From positions 2,744,460 through 2,808,459 of the forward strand of contig NZ_OOHN01000008.1 of the NCBI RefSeq assembly GCF_900323545.1: a stretch of DNA of 64,000 bases, read 5' to 3'. This stretch comes from Actinomyces sp. Marseille-P3109. GTDB taxonomy: Bacteria > Actinomycetota > Actinomycetes > Actinomycetales > Actinomycetaceae. Below, in pieces: positions 48,566 to 56,271 of this stretch (its first letter is position 1; every line of letters starts with the position of its first letter). Made by a program: the position numbers and the translations under genes. The notes below the pieces were generated by a model. That model made no database searches, had not been told where the DNA came from, and was given only the letters and a program-made list of their open reading frames with translations.

Positions 48566-50374
48566 TCATCGGATGAGTGCACCACTGTTGTGGAAGTAGA
48601 ACCGGCCGCCGTCGATCGTGGCCCAGCCGGTGGTCACGGAACCGTTGGGCTGGAGGTAGTACCAGACGCCGTCGACCTGCTTCCAGCCGGTCGCCATGGA
48701 ACCGTTGGCGTTGAGGTAGTACCAACGGCCTCCGTCCTTGACCCAGCCGGTTGCCATGGAGCCGTCCGTGTTGAGGTAGTACCAGACGCCGTCGACCTGC
48801 TTCCAGCCGGTCGCGATCGCGCCGTCGGCGTTGGCGTAGTACCAGTGGCCGTCCACGTCCAGCCACTTTCCGGTGGCCATTGCGCCGGACTCCTCCAGGT
48901 AGTACCACTGTCCGCCGGAGGCGACCCAGCCCTTGGAGGTCATGACACCCTCACCGTTGAAGTGGTACCAGGTGTTGTCGACCTGCTTCCAGCCGGTGGC
49001 GATGGCTCCATCGGCGTTGGCGTAGTACCAGGCGTTGTCGGCGTTCACCCAGCGACCGTCGGCCATGGCGCCGTTTGCGGGGTCGAGGTAGTAGCGGGTG
49101 CCGTCGACGGTGACCAGGCCGGTCTCCATCTTGCCGTCGGCGTTGAAGTGGTACCAGGCGCCGTCGATGGACTTCCAGGTGCTGGAGGCCAGGTCGCCGT
49201 TGGGGTTGGCGTAGTACCAGGTGTCCTTGTCCTTGACCCACTTGTTGGCCTGCATGGCTCCCATGTCGTCGAAGGAGTACAGGACGTCCTTGACCTTCTG
49301 AGTTCCGGTGACCGCGGCGCCATCGGTGCCGAAGTAGTACCACGTGCCCTCGATCTGGGCCCAGTCCTTCTTCAGCTCACCCTTCTCGTAGTAGTAGCGG
49401 TGGCCGTCCTTGGTCTCCCAGCCGGTCTTGGGTTCCTCAGGATTGTTGCTGGGGTCGGCCGAAGGGGCTGCGGTGGGGTCAGCGGACGGTGCGGTGCTGG
49501 GGTCGGCCGACGGTGCCGTGCTGGGGTCAGCGGACGGTGCGGTGCTGGGGTTGGCCGACGGTGCTGTGCTGGGGTTGGCCGACGGCGCCGTGGTGGGGTC
49601 AGCGGACGGTGCGGTGCTGGGGTTGGCCGACGGCGCCGTGGTGGGGTCAGCGGACGGTGCGGTGCTGGGGTTGGCCGACGGCGCCGTGCTGGGGCTGGCC
49701 GACGGTGCGGTGCTGGGGTTGGCCGACGGCGCCGTGCTGGGGCTGGCCGACGGGGCTGCGGTGGGGTCAGCCGACGGCGCCGTGCTGGGGCTGGCCGACG
49801 GGGTTGTGGTGGGCTTGGTGCTGGGCGCCGTGGACGGGGTGGAGGCGGCCTGGGTGATGGCCCACCCCAGCAGGGGGGCGAGGCCGCCGCCACCCAGCAG
49901 GCGACCTCTCAGCCGGCAACACAAACTGACGCCACAACCGCCGCCACCCAGGCCGCCGGGGACACCGCCCAGCAGGGTGGCGGTGGCCTCGGTGGGCTTG
50001 GTGCTGGGCTCCGTCGCGGTGGTCGGCTCCGTGGTGGGCTTGGTCGGCGCTGCGGCGGTTGTGGCGTCAGTCTGTGGTGCCGGCTGAGAGGTCGCCTGCT
50101 GGGTGGAGGTGGCCTCGGTGGGCTTGGTGCTGGGCTCCGTGGACGGGGTGGAGGCGGCCTCGCCCCCCTGCTGGGCGGTGTCCTCAGTGGCCTGGGTGGC
50201 GGTGGTTGTGGCGTCAGTTTGTGTTGCCGGCTGAGAGGTCGCCTGCTGGGTGGCGGCGGCCTCGCCCCCCTGCTGGGTGGGGCCATCACTCTGGGCCAGG
50301 GCTGCGGGACCTGCCAGTCCCACGAGCGTCATCGCCGCGAGTGTGCCGATCATGTATCGGCCAGTGCGCTTCAT
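48566..50374 (-). CDS. secreted cell-wall-binding repeat protein with inverted coding segment
   Basis: The product is about 602 aa, starting at the second of two ATGs (MKRTGRYMIG), five bases after AAGGAGG and matching the start of its paralogue. A signal peptide (about 28 residues) precedes a Thr/Gln/Pro-rich region with repeats of the type TQQATSQPATQTDATT. A segment of odd composition follows (GGGGCGVSLCCRLRGRLLGG), which is the reverse complement of the preceding repeat. Next come PSTAPSADP repeats, then about 14 cell-wall-binding repeats (GWKQVDGVWYYL type, PF01473-like) that in other bacteria bind choline or glucan. There is no LPxTG anchor. Confidence 0.88.
   Translation of the reverse strand: MKRTGRYMIGTLAAMTLVGLAGPAALAQSDGPTQQGGEAAATQQATSQPATQTDATTTATQATEDTAQQGGEAASTPSTEPSTKPTEATSTQQATSQPAPQTDATTAAAPTKPTTEPTTATEPSTKPTEATATLLGGVPGGLGGGGCGVSLCCRLRGRLLGGGGLAPLLGWAITQAASTPSTAPSTKPTTTPSASPSTAPSADPTAAPSASPSTAPSANPSTAPSASPSTAPSANPSTAPSADPTTAPSANPSTAPSADPTTAPSANPSTAPSANPSTAPSADPSTAPSADPSTAPSADPTAAPSADPSNNPEEPKTGWETKDGHRYYYEKGELKKDWAQIEGTWYYFGTDGAAVTGTQKVKDVLYSFDDMGAMQANKWVKDKDTWYYANPNGDLASSTWKSIDGAWYHFNADGKMETGLVTVDGTRYYLDPANGAMADGRWVNADNAWYYANADGAIATGWKQVDNTWYHFNGEGVMTSKGWVASGGQWYYLEESGAMATGKWLDVDGHWYYANADGAIATGWKQVDGVWYYLNTDGSMATGWVKDGGRWYYLNANGSMATGWKQVDGVWYYLQPNGSVTTGWATIDGGRFYFHNSGALIR
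49440..49830. repeat. degenerate tandem repeats encoding PSTAPSADP-type sequence
   Basis: This is an array of short in-frame repeats of about 18-36 bp with alternating Ala-Asp-Pro and Ala-Asn-Pro units inside the cell-wall-binding gene. It is prone to slippage and copy-number change between strains. Confidence 0.85.
49854..49977. repeat. 124-bp inverted repeat, inner arm
   Basis: This segment is the reverse complement of 50166-50289 with only a handful of differences. On the plus strand it reads QQGGEAAATQQATSQPATQT, the N-terminal repeat of the same protein, so this arm is inverted relative to the gene. Codon boundaries on both strands coincide, which keeps the minus-strand frame open. Confidence 0.9.
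50166..50289. repeat. 124-bp inverted repeat, outer arm
   Basis: This arm lies in the N-terminal coding region just after the signal-peptide codons and reads correctly on the minus strand. It is separated from the inner arm by 188 bp that encode another partial repeat. Homologous recombination between the arms would invert the spacer. Confidence 0.9.
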
Positions 50375-50944
50375 CATGTCCTCCTTGAGGAAATGGTTCT
50401 CTTCCTTGTGAACGTCTCCGTCGCAACCGGCCGGTCAACAGTCTTCTCTGGCCTTTTCTCCGGAGGGCGGATACAGAGAATATACGAGCCCGCGATGCTG
50501 TTTAACTAGCTGTTATGCATGGATATGGCATCAGTTTGGTTAAGTTCTTGTGTCTCTTCAAATGGTTATCCGCATGGTTTATTACGGTTCAACGCATGGA
50601 GTAGTCTGTCTCGTTCTCTCGTGGTGCGCTCAGGCGAGGGATTGAAGATCCGTAGAGCGGCAAGCACGGTGCGGCGGGCTCCTGAAGGCCCTCGATCCCG
50701 AGTGTTTCTACATCTGTCACAAAGGCTTTGAGGAACCCCAGCGAGGGGAAGCGAGACTGCATGATCCCGAGGGTCTCGGACAAGTGCGATCGACGTGCGG
50801 GCCTCTTTGCGGCAGATGTGGACACGTAGCCCATGGGGTCCCAAGCAAACGCGTTTGCTTGGGACCCCATGGGCCTGGATCTCGGTCAGTCGCCGGTGGG
50901 GCGATCCTCCCGGGACTCATTCAGTTGTGGTGAGTGTGGTCGGG
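50375..50944. promoter_or_regulatory. gap between the two cell-wall-binding genes
   Basis: The side near 50375 carries the ribosome binding site and promoter region of the first gene (minus strand), in an A/T-richer stretch with TATACGAG and TATGCATGGATATGG. The middle shows no supported gene. The far side contains the 46-bp palindrome that follows the second gene. Confidence 0.45.
50829..50874. terminator. 46-bp perfect loopless palindrome
   Basis: The sequence is perfectly self-complementary from 50829 to 50874 around CAAACG|CGTTTG. It lies 70 bp past the stop of the second cell-wall-binding gene and probably terminates it. Its GGGGTCCCAAGCA arm resembles the stem of the hairpin after the paralogous gene. 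Confidence 0.8.
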
Positions 50945-52606
50945 TCACCGCTTGGCGGCCCGGAAGCCGGCGGCCACCGCCTGTGTGTCGGTGGAGAAGC
51001 ATGCCTCGGGCTTGGTCTCGCTGTAGGACTGGTTCCACGGGTGGTGGTAGATCTTGCTGCTCGCATTGCCCTTGATCGGGGCCCACGCGGGGCAGCTGTA
51101 GCCCCCGTTGTTGACGGTGATCCACCGACCGTTGCCGTCGAAGGCGTAGGTCCAGCCATCGATCGTTCTGGTGGTGCTGACCAGCATCGCGCCGCTTCCA
51201 TCGACGTAGAAGGTGCCCTCGATCCACTTCATAGTGGCCATCGCGCCGCCACTGTTGAAGTAGTACCAGGTGCTGCCGATCTGCTGCCAGCCGGTGGTCA
51301 TTGCCCCGTTGCCGCCCAGGTAGTACCAGGTGCCGCCGATCTGCTGCCACCCGGTCGCCATGGTGCCGCCGGCGCCGAGGTAGTACCAGGTGCTGCCGAT
51401 CTGCTGCCATCCGCTCGCCATGATGCCGCTGCCGTGGAAGTAGTACCAGGCGCCGCCGATCTGCTGCCAGCCGGTGACCATGGCGCCGGTCCCGTCGACG
51501 TAGTACCAGTGGCCATCCGGCGAGATCCACTTCCCGGCAGCCATTGCGCCGGAGCCCTCGAGGTAGAACCACTGTCCGCCGTTGGAGACCCAGGTGCTTG
51601 AGCGCATGGCGCCAGTGGTGTCGAAGTAGTACCAGGAACCGTCGACCCGTGCCCAGCCGGTGGTCATCGCCCCGTTGCCGCCCAGGTAGTACCGGTGGCC
51701 GTCCGGTGAGATCCAGCCGGTGCTCATGACGCCGTCGTTATTGAAGTGGAACCAGGTGCCGTCGATCTGCTGCCAGCCGGTGGCCATGGCGCCGTCGGCG
51801 TTGGCGTAGTACCAGTGATCGCTCACCTGCTTCCAGGTGCTCGCGGTCATGGAGCCGTCGTTGTTGAAGTGGTACCAGCTCGCCCCGACCTTCACCAGGC
51901 CGATGGACTTGGCGCCGACTTCGTTGACATAGAACCATTTGTCGCCCAGGTGCAGCCACGTGCTGGTGGCGATGACACCGGAACCCTGGACGTAGAAACT
52001 GACTCCGTCCTGGTCGATCCACCGGTTGGCCTGCATGACGCCGTCGTTGTCGAAGTAGTAGTCGGCGTTGTCGACGCTCCGTCTGCCCGTGAGGGCAGCG
52101 CCGTGGGCGTCGGCGTAGTACCGCTTGCCCTCCAGTTGCAGCCAGGTGCTGGTCTGCAGGGTGCCGTCGGCGCCGACGTAGTACTTGCGGCCTCCGTCGA
52201 GGACCCAGGTGCTGGTCTTCTTGACGCCGTTCTCGTAGTAGTACAGCTTGCCGTTCTCCTCCCGCCATTCCTTCTTGGGCTCGGCGGGCGGGTCGGAGGG
52301 CCTGTCCGAGGGGGTGGGATCTTCAGAGGGCGCGGCGCTCGGTGCCTCACTCGGTGAAGCAGCGGGCGCGGGAGAGTCGGAGGGCTGGGCGGAGGGTGCT
52401 TCGCTTGCCGCCACGGGTGCCGGGGGAGTGGCGGGAACGGCTGGTGAAGCCTCGGCCGGGGCGACCGGCGGGGCTGCTGGTTGCTTGGCGACGACGTCGC
52501 TTGCCGGGGGTGCGGTTGGCTCTTCGGCTAGAGCGGTGGGACTGGCGAGTCCCACGAGCGTCATCGCTGCGAGCGCGCCGACCATGGATCGACAGGAGCG
52601 CTTCAT
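50945..52606 (-). CDS. secreted cell-wall-binding repeat protein with C-terminal sunset domain
   Basis: The product is 553 aa, with AAGGAGGAAG before ATG. A signal peptide (MKRSCRSMVGALAAMTLVGL and on) is followed by an Ala/Pro/Ser-rich stalk (28-105), then about 17 cell-wall-binding repeats (GWQQIGGTWYYLGGNGAM type). The C-terminus has the sunset-domain pattern CPAWAPIKGNASSKIYHHP, then CFSTDTQAVAAGFRAAKR, a surface module common in actinobacteria. It is a paralogue of the neighbouring gene, but the sunset end is lacking there. It probably attaches non-covalently to wall polysaccharide. Confidence 0.9.
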   Translation of the reverse strand: MKRSCRSMVGALAAMTLVGLASPTALAEEPTAPPASDVVAKQPAAPPVAPAEASPAVPATPPAPVAASEAPSAQPSDSPAPAASPSEAPSAAPSEDPTPSDRPSDPPAEPKKEWREENGKLYYYENGVKKTSTWVLDGGRKYYVGADGTLQTSTWLQLEGKRYYADAHGAALTGRRSVDNADYYFDNDGVMQANRWIDQDGVSFYVQGSGVIATSTWLHLGDKWFYVNEVGAKSIGLVKVGASWYHFNNDGSMTASTWKQVSDHWYYANADGAMATGWQQIDGTWFHFNNDGVMSTGWISPDGHRYYLGGNGAMTTGWARVDGSWYYFDTTGAMRSSTWVSNGGQWFYLEGSGAMAAGKWISPDGHWYYVDGTGAMVTGWQQIGGAWYYFHGSGIMASGWQQIGSTWYYLGAGGTMATGWQQIGGTWYYLGGNGAMTTGWQQIGSTWYYFNSGGAMATMKWIEGTFYVDGSGAMLVSTTRTIDGWTYAFDGNGRWITVNNGGYSCPAWAPIKGNASSKIYHHPWNQSYSETKPEACFSTDTQAVAAGFRAAKR

Positions 52607-53028
52607 AACTTCCTCCTTGAGGGCACGGTCCTCAATCGTGTGAACAGTGCATCCACCGATGTTTACCTGTGCACAGTCCTCGCCAAGTACATGCGTCGAG
52701 GTGGGTGCAGAGCAATTTTACTGTGCGACTACTTTGGTGGAAGGGGTTGAAGTTCCTAAAAAATGTTTCATTTCGGCCAACATATACTCGTCAGGTGAAT
52801 TTTTCTGGCTCGCGGAATACCTGTCCTCTGCGAGATGCAAGAGCGAGTCGATGCTTTTGGTGGGTAACCCCACACTTTGATCTATCTAAGTGTTTCGAGT
52901 TCTATACGTAAATAACAATACGCCAACAACTTCGGGATGTGTGTCGAAATATATAGGGGAAGGAGTGGGGGAGATCTAGGATGTCGGAATCGATGAGGTT
53001 GTTGTTCCGAGACAGTCAGTGAGGACTT
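52607..53028. promoter_or_regulatory. A/T-rich gap at the left edge of the nuclease island
   Basis: These 422 bp contain the promoter of the second cell-wall-binding gene (minus strand) and, toward 53028, an A/T-rich leader of the HsdR-N-like gene with ATATATAGGGGAAGGAG. I see no supported gene. Base composition changes clearly here from GC-rich to A/T-richer, marking an island boundary. Confidence 0.5.
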
Positions 53029-54108
53029 ATGTCATTCGAAGATGCATTGCTCAACATAGCGAATCGTGTGCAAGATTATGCTGGTTCGCTTGAGACGGAA
53101 GAAGCTACCAAAAATGCCATCATCATGCCCTTCATTCAGAGTGTTCTAGGCTATGATGTCTTCAATCCGGATGAGGTGGTGCCTGAGTTTGTTGCCGATG
53201 TTGGCAGTCGTAAAGCAGAAAAAATTGACTATGCAATTAAGCGTGAAGAGTCTATACAGATTCTAGTCGAGGCCAAAAAGATTGGGGAACCCCTATCTCT
53301 TGAGCATGCCAGTCAGCTTGTTCGCTACTTTTCAGTTTCTAATGCGCGAATCGGCGTTCTGACTAATGGAAGATATTGGCAGTTCTACACTGATTTGGAC
53401 AAGCCAAATATTATGGACTCCAGACCGTTCCTTCGTTTGGATCTTATGAATGTCGACACCTACATTCTTCCAGAGCTGAAAAAACTCACCAAGGCGACTT
53501 TCGATCTTGATTCGGTGTTGACGGCAGCCGAAGAACTCAAGTATGTGTCTTCTACGAAAACCGAGATTGCCCAAACTTTCAGTAATCCTGACGCTGATTT
53601 TGTTCAACTGTTTGCGCGCCGCGTGTATGATGGTGCGCTGACCGCGAAGATGCGAGACTTCTTCCAAGGGGTTGTGGAGAAGGCGTGTAGGCAGTTCCTT
53701 GCGGAGCAAGTTAATGAACGTCTGAAAAATGCTCTCGCCGAATCTACTTCTGTGTCAACAGAAAGTCAAAATGAGGTGTCTCGAGTAGATGTTGATGTCG
53801 AGGATAAAAAAGCTGGTATTGTAACTACCGAGGAGGAGAGACAGGCGTACATGATTGTCCGCGCAATTGTAGCTGTGGAGATTCCGTTGGAACGTATCGT
53901 CGATCGTGACACCAAGAGTTATTTTGGTGTTCTAGTTGACAACTCAAACCGCAAGCCTGTGTGTCGTTTTCATTTTAATGGGAAGAGTAAGAAGTACCTT
54001 GGTCTGCTTGATGAACACAAGGCAGAGACTCGTCACGAAATTGAGCGACTGGAAGACATTTACCAGTATGCTGAACAGCTTCGCGAGGCCGCTCGTCGTT
54101 ATCGGTGA
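53029..54108 (+). CDS. HsdR N-terminal-like (type I restriction R-domain) protein, stand-alone
   Basis: The product is 359 aa. Residues 1-170 match the HsdR-N/PD-(D/E)xK pattern: ATKNAIIMPFIQSVLGYDVF, then EKIDYAIKREESIQILVEAKK (Asp and Glu-x-Lys active site), and ARIGVLTNGRYWQFYTDL. A charged middle helix and a compact C-terminal part (RIVDRDTKSYFGVLVDNSNRK) follow. There is no helicase motor, methylase or specificity gene beside it, so it is not a normal type I system. Codon use is A/T-rich compared with the window. It could be a DNA-cleaving defence protein or a prophage remnant. Confidence 0.85.
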   Translation: MSFEDALLNIANRVQDYAGSLETEEATKNAIIMPFIQSVLGYDVFNPDEVVPEFVADVGSRKAEKIDYAIKREESIQILVEAKKIGEPLSLEHASQLVRYFSVSNARIGVLTNGRYWQFYTDLDKPNIMDSRPFLRLDLMNVDTYILPELKKLTKATFDLDSVLTAAEELKYVSSTKTEIAQTFSNPDADFVQLFARRVYDGALTAKMRDFFQGVVEKACRQFLAEQVNERLKNALAESTSVSTESQNEVSRVDVDVEDKKAGIVTTEEERQAYMIVRAIVAVEIPLERIVDRDTKSYFGVLVDNSNRKPVCRFHFNGKSKKYLGLLDEHKAETRHEIERLEDIYQYAEQLREAARRYR

Positions 54109-54559
54109 GGTTAGCTGAGTAAGTGGAGGGCGAATGCTTACTGGTAGCGATGCTAGCTGCATCGGCTGCCGTCGGCGCCTGGGTCTGAATGGTCCAGGCG
54201 CCGATTGCGGTTTCCAAGCGGCGACGGCCCGGGATCACGGCAACAGGCTCTCGTTGACCATCCTTCATTGTTCCGACGACGGTGAACCAGGTGGGCCTGC
54301 CGAGGCGATGGAGCAAGTCGGCTCCTTCGGGCTCCGCTGCCAGATGGTCCATGACGACGTCGAGTGCTGCTCTCCAAGTCTGCATCTCGATCCCTGTCTC
54401 AGCGTGCGCGCGTAGGAGATCCGCGACGAGCAGCATGATGTCGTCTCGGTCGGCGTCGTTCGTGGGGTGCCAGTGCTTGCCGACGGTGGCGGCGAGTCGA
54501 TCGGCATGTTCGAGCACCGCCGTCTCGGCTTCGGTCGCGATGTCGCGTGGATAGATCAT
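53975..54559 (-). CDS. unknown protein of the nuclease island
   Basis: The product is 194 aa from MIYPRDIATEAE, with AAGGAGCCC upstream. The first 140 residues look like a folded helical and strand protein (DDIMLLVADLLRAHAETG, then RPTWFTVVGTMKDGQREPV). The last 45 residues are disordered in appearance and lie antisense to the end of the convergent HsdR-N-like gene (134-bp overlap), so the original 3' end may have been lost on insertion. I recognise no family. It is on the same strand as the HNH gene upstream and could share a transcript with it. Confidence 0.65.
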   Translation of the reverse strand: MIYPRDIATEAETAVLEHADRLAATVGKHWHPTNDADRDDIMLLVADLLRAHAETGIEMQTWRAALDVVMDHLAAEPEGADLLHRLGRPTWFTVVGTMKDGQREPVAVIPGRRRLETAIGAWTIQTQAPTAADAASIATSKHSPSTYSANLTDNDERPREAVQHTGKCLPVAQFRDESLPCVHQADQGTSYSSH

Positions 54560-54627
54560 GATGGGCTCCTTCGAATAGTGAGGGCCCATTCTCTGGAACC
54601 GCGCGTAGCTTGTCGGAAGCTTTGAGC

Positions 54628-55572
54628 CTATCGGGTCATTTGAGCCTCTGCCCTGAGAAAGTCTTCGAAGTGCTCGGCAAGACGGTCGCCATCGGGATGC
54701 ATTTGTTTGGAGGTCGGCACGTGCGTGAGGGAGTGGCCCTCGAATTTCAGCAATCCGGTTTGTAGGTGGGTAGTCTCGATACTCTTTGCTCTTGTTGCCA
54801 CGTGGATGCGGCGGTCGGCGTCGATGCCGAGGAGGTGACGGTCGTAGGCGGTGTGGTGGAGCCTGCACAGTGCCAAGCCGTTGCTGACCTCAGGGACGCC
54901 GGTTTCCTTGGAATCGGCGATGATGTGTGAGGCCTCAAGGAGCTGTGCGTGCGGAAGATCGCAGACTGCGCAGGAGATCTTGTAGGCGCTGAGTACATGC
55001 TCCCGGAAGTCGTGCTGATGGATGCGCGCCTTTGTCCACCTGGAAACGTATTTCTTCTCGATCTGCCCAGAGTCCTTGTGGTCTGCGGTGGGCGGTGTCG
55101 TCTCGTCGATGGCGATCATGAACTCTCCGTTGCGGTTGTCGATGTCGACGATGTAGGCGGGGAATCGGGCGTAATAGAATAGTGTTGAAGGGGTTGGTTT
55201 GACTCCCACGAGCCAAGCGAGTGGATAACGTCTCTGTGCGGCCACCTTCATAGCGTCATTCGCCCACTTCTTCGTCTCTGAGAACTTGTAGCGAAGTAGT
55301 CCGCTGTCGTCGATCCTGTCGGCGTATGGCGCTTCTTTTCCGGGGGTTGGGGCTGCGGTTTTGAATGTCAGTGCTGCAGCAAAGGGTTGTGGCTTCCAGA
55401 TCCCTTGAGACTGATGGGTGAGGCGGAAGTGGTGACCGTGCCAGGAGAACCCGTCCATCAACTCCTTGTGAGTCAAGAGCTCATGGCCGCTCATCTGCTG
55501 CGCCTCGAACCACTGCATGGCGGCGAAATGTGCGTCGCGCTCCTCTTCGGGAGTAAAAATTTCCCTGTCCAT
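54628..55572 (-). CDS. HNH endonuclease with N-terminal PUA/SRA-like region
   Basis: The product is 314 aa from MDREIFTPEEE, which has GAGGGA eight bases upstream. Residues 30-160 resemble the recognition-type region often fused to HNH domains (GIWKPQPFAAALTFKT, then FYYARFPAYIVDIDNRN). The HNH domain (PF13391-like) shows CAVCDLPHAQLLEASHII, then NGLALCRLHHTAYDRHLLG, with metal Cys and His residues. In related proteins the front domain recognises modified or specific DNA, so this may be a modification-dependent restriction enzyme. It is part of an A/T-richer island with another nuclease-like gene. Confidence 0.88.
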   Translation of the reverse strand: MDREIFTPEEERDAHFAAMQWFEAQQMSGHELLTHKELMDGFSWHGHHFRLTHQSQGIWKPQPFAAALTFKTAAPTPGKEAPYADRIDDSGLLRYKFSETKKWANDAMKVAAQRRYPLAWLVGVKPTPSTLFYYARFPAYIVDIDNRNGEFMIAIDETTPPTADHKDSGQIEKKYVSRWTKARIHQHDFREHVLSAYKISCAVCDLPHAQLLEASHIIADSKETGVPEVSNGLALCRLHHTAYDRHLLGIDADRRIHVATRAKSIETTHLQTGLLKFEGHSLTHVPTSKQMHPDGDRLAEHFEDFLRAEAQMTR

Positions 55573-55784
55573 GGTGGCTTCCCTCATGAAATGAGCAGGT
55601 GAGAAATAGGGGGTGCCTGCCAACGGTGGCAGAGCGCTTCGGCAGAAGTATAGCGCGCTGAAACGATACTGAGTGTTCGGGGGTTCGCTCGGTAAGGGGT
55701 AGAGGCGGGAGTGTCCTCACTCGCTTCCACCCTTAGCTTTGATCGGCGTCGTCAGTTTTCGCAGTCAGGCGCCCTTTCTTCTCC

Positions 55785-56141
55785 TCACGCATTCGCTCGC
55801 TGCAGCCGGGCTATGCCGGCGGCCTGGGCGACCGTCGCCCAGGCCAGGGCGGTCCACGCCAGGTGACCGCGGGCCGTGCGCGAAGGGTGAGCACCCGAGC
55901 CGTCGAGCACCGCCCCCACGGCACGCAGCGGCTCGCGCAGCTCACGGTAGTGGAGACCACTGATGAGCGCCCGCCCGTCGTCAACTCGGTCCGGGTCCAG
56001 CAGGCACCGCAGGGTCGAGGACTTTCCGGCGCCATTCGGCCCCACGAATCCGGTGACGCGGCCCGGGCGCGCCTCCAGGTTCACGCCGTGAAGGACCTCC
56101 CGCGAGCCGTGCCGTCTGGCGAGATTCTCAATACTGACCAT
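55785..56141 (-). pseudogene. collapsed ABC transporter gene (ATPase start fused to permease-like end)
   Basis: The frame encodes 118 codons. Residues 1-98 are the beginning of an ABC ATPase (GPNGAGKSS Walker A at 34-42, then AVLDGSGAHPSRTARGHLAW before the expected Q-loop region). Signature, Walker B and H-loop are absent. The last about 20 residues (WATVAQAAGIARLQRANA) look like the end of an ABC-2 permease. An internal deletion probably joined the two genes in frame. It is divergent from an intact kinase/regulator pair of the kind that normally controls such transporters. Confidence 0.75.
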
Positions 56142-56271
56142 GCGCCTGCTTCGGTTCGCCGGGTGGCCGCGCGCATCGGCCGCCGGGCCGACGCCGCGTC
56201 GCCGCCTCAGACCCGGGTCCGTCAGACCCTGGTTCGATGAACCGCCCGAGCCTCCTTTCTAGACTGGCCGA

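Noticed and set aside
49440-49830. short regular repeats that might suggest a CRISPR array
   Set aside because: The repeats are in-frame coding units for Pro/Ser/Ala sequence without unique spacers; no cas genes are present.
48521-50509. 662-codon plus-strand open frame opposite the cell-wall-binding gene
   Set aside because: It exists because codon boundaries coincide on both strands and the coding strand uses repeat codons with open complements. It has no ribosome binding site. The part that reads like the surface protein is the inverted repeat, reported as such.
50519-50870. short open frames on both strands between the cell-wall-binding genes
   Set aside because: They lack ribosome binding sites and domain-like sequence, and they overlap the promoter and the long palindrome.
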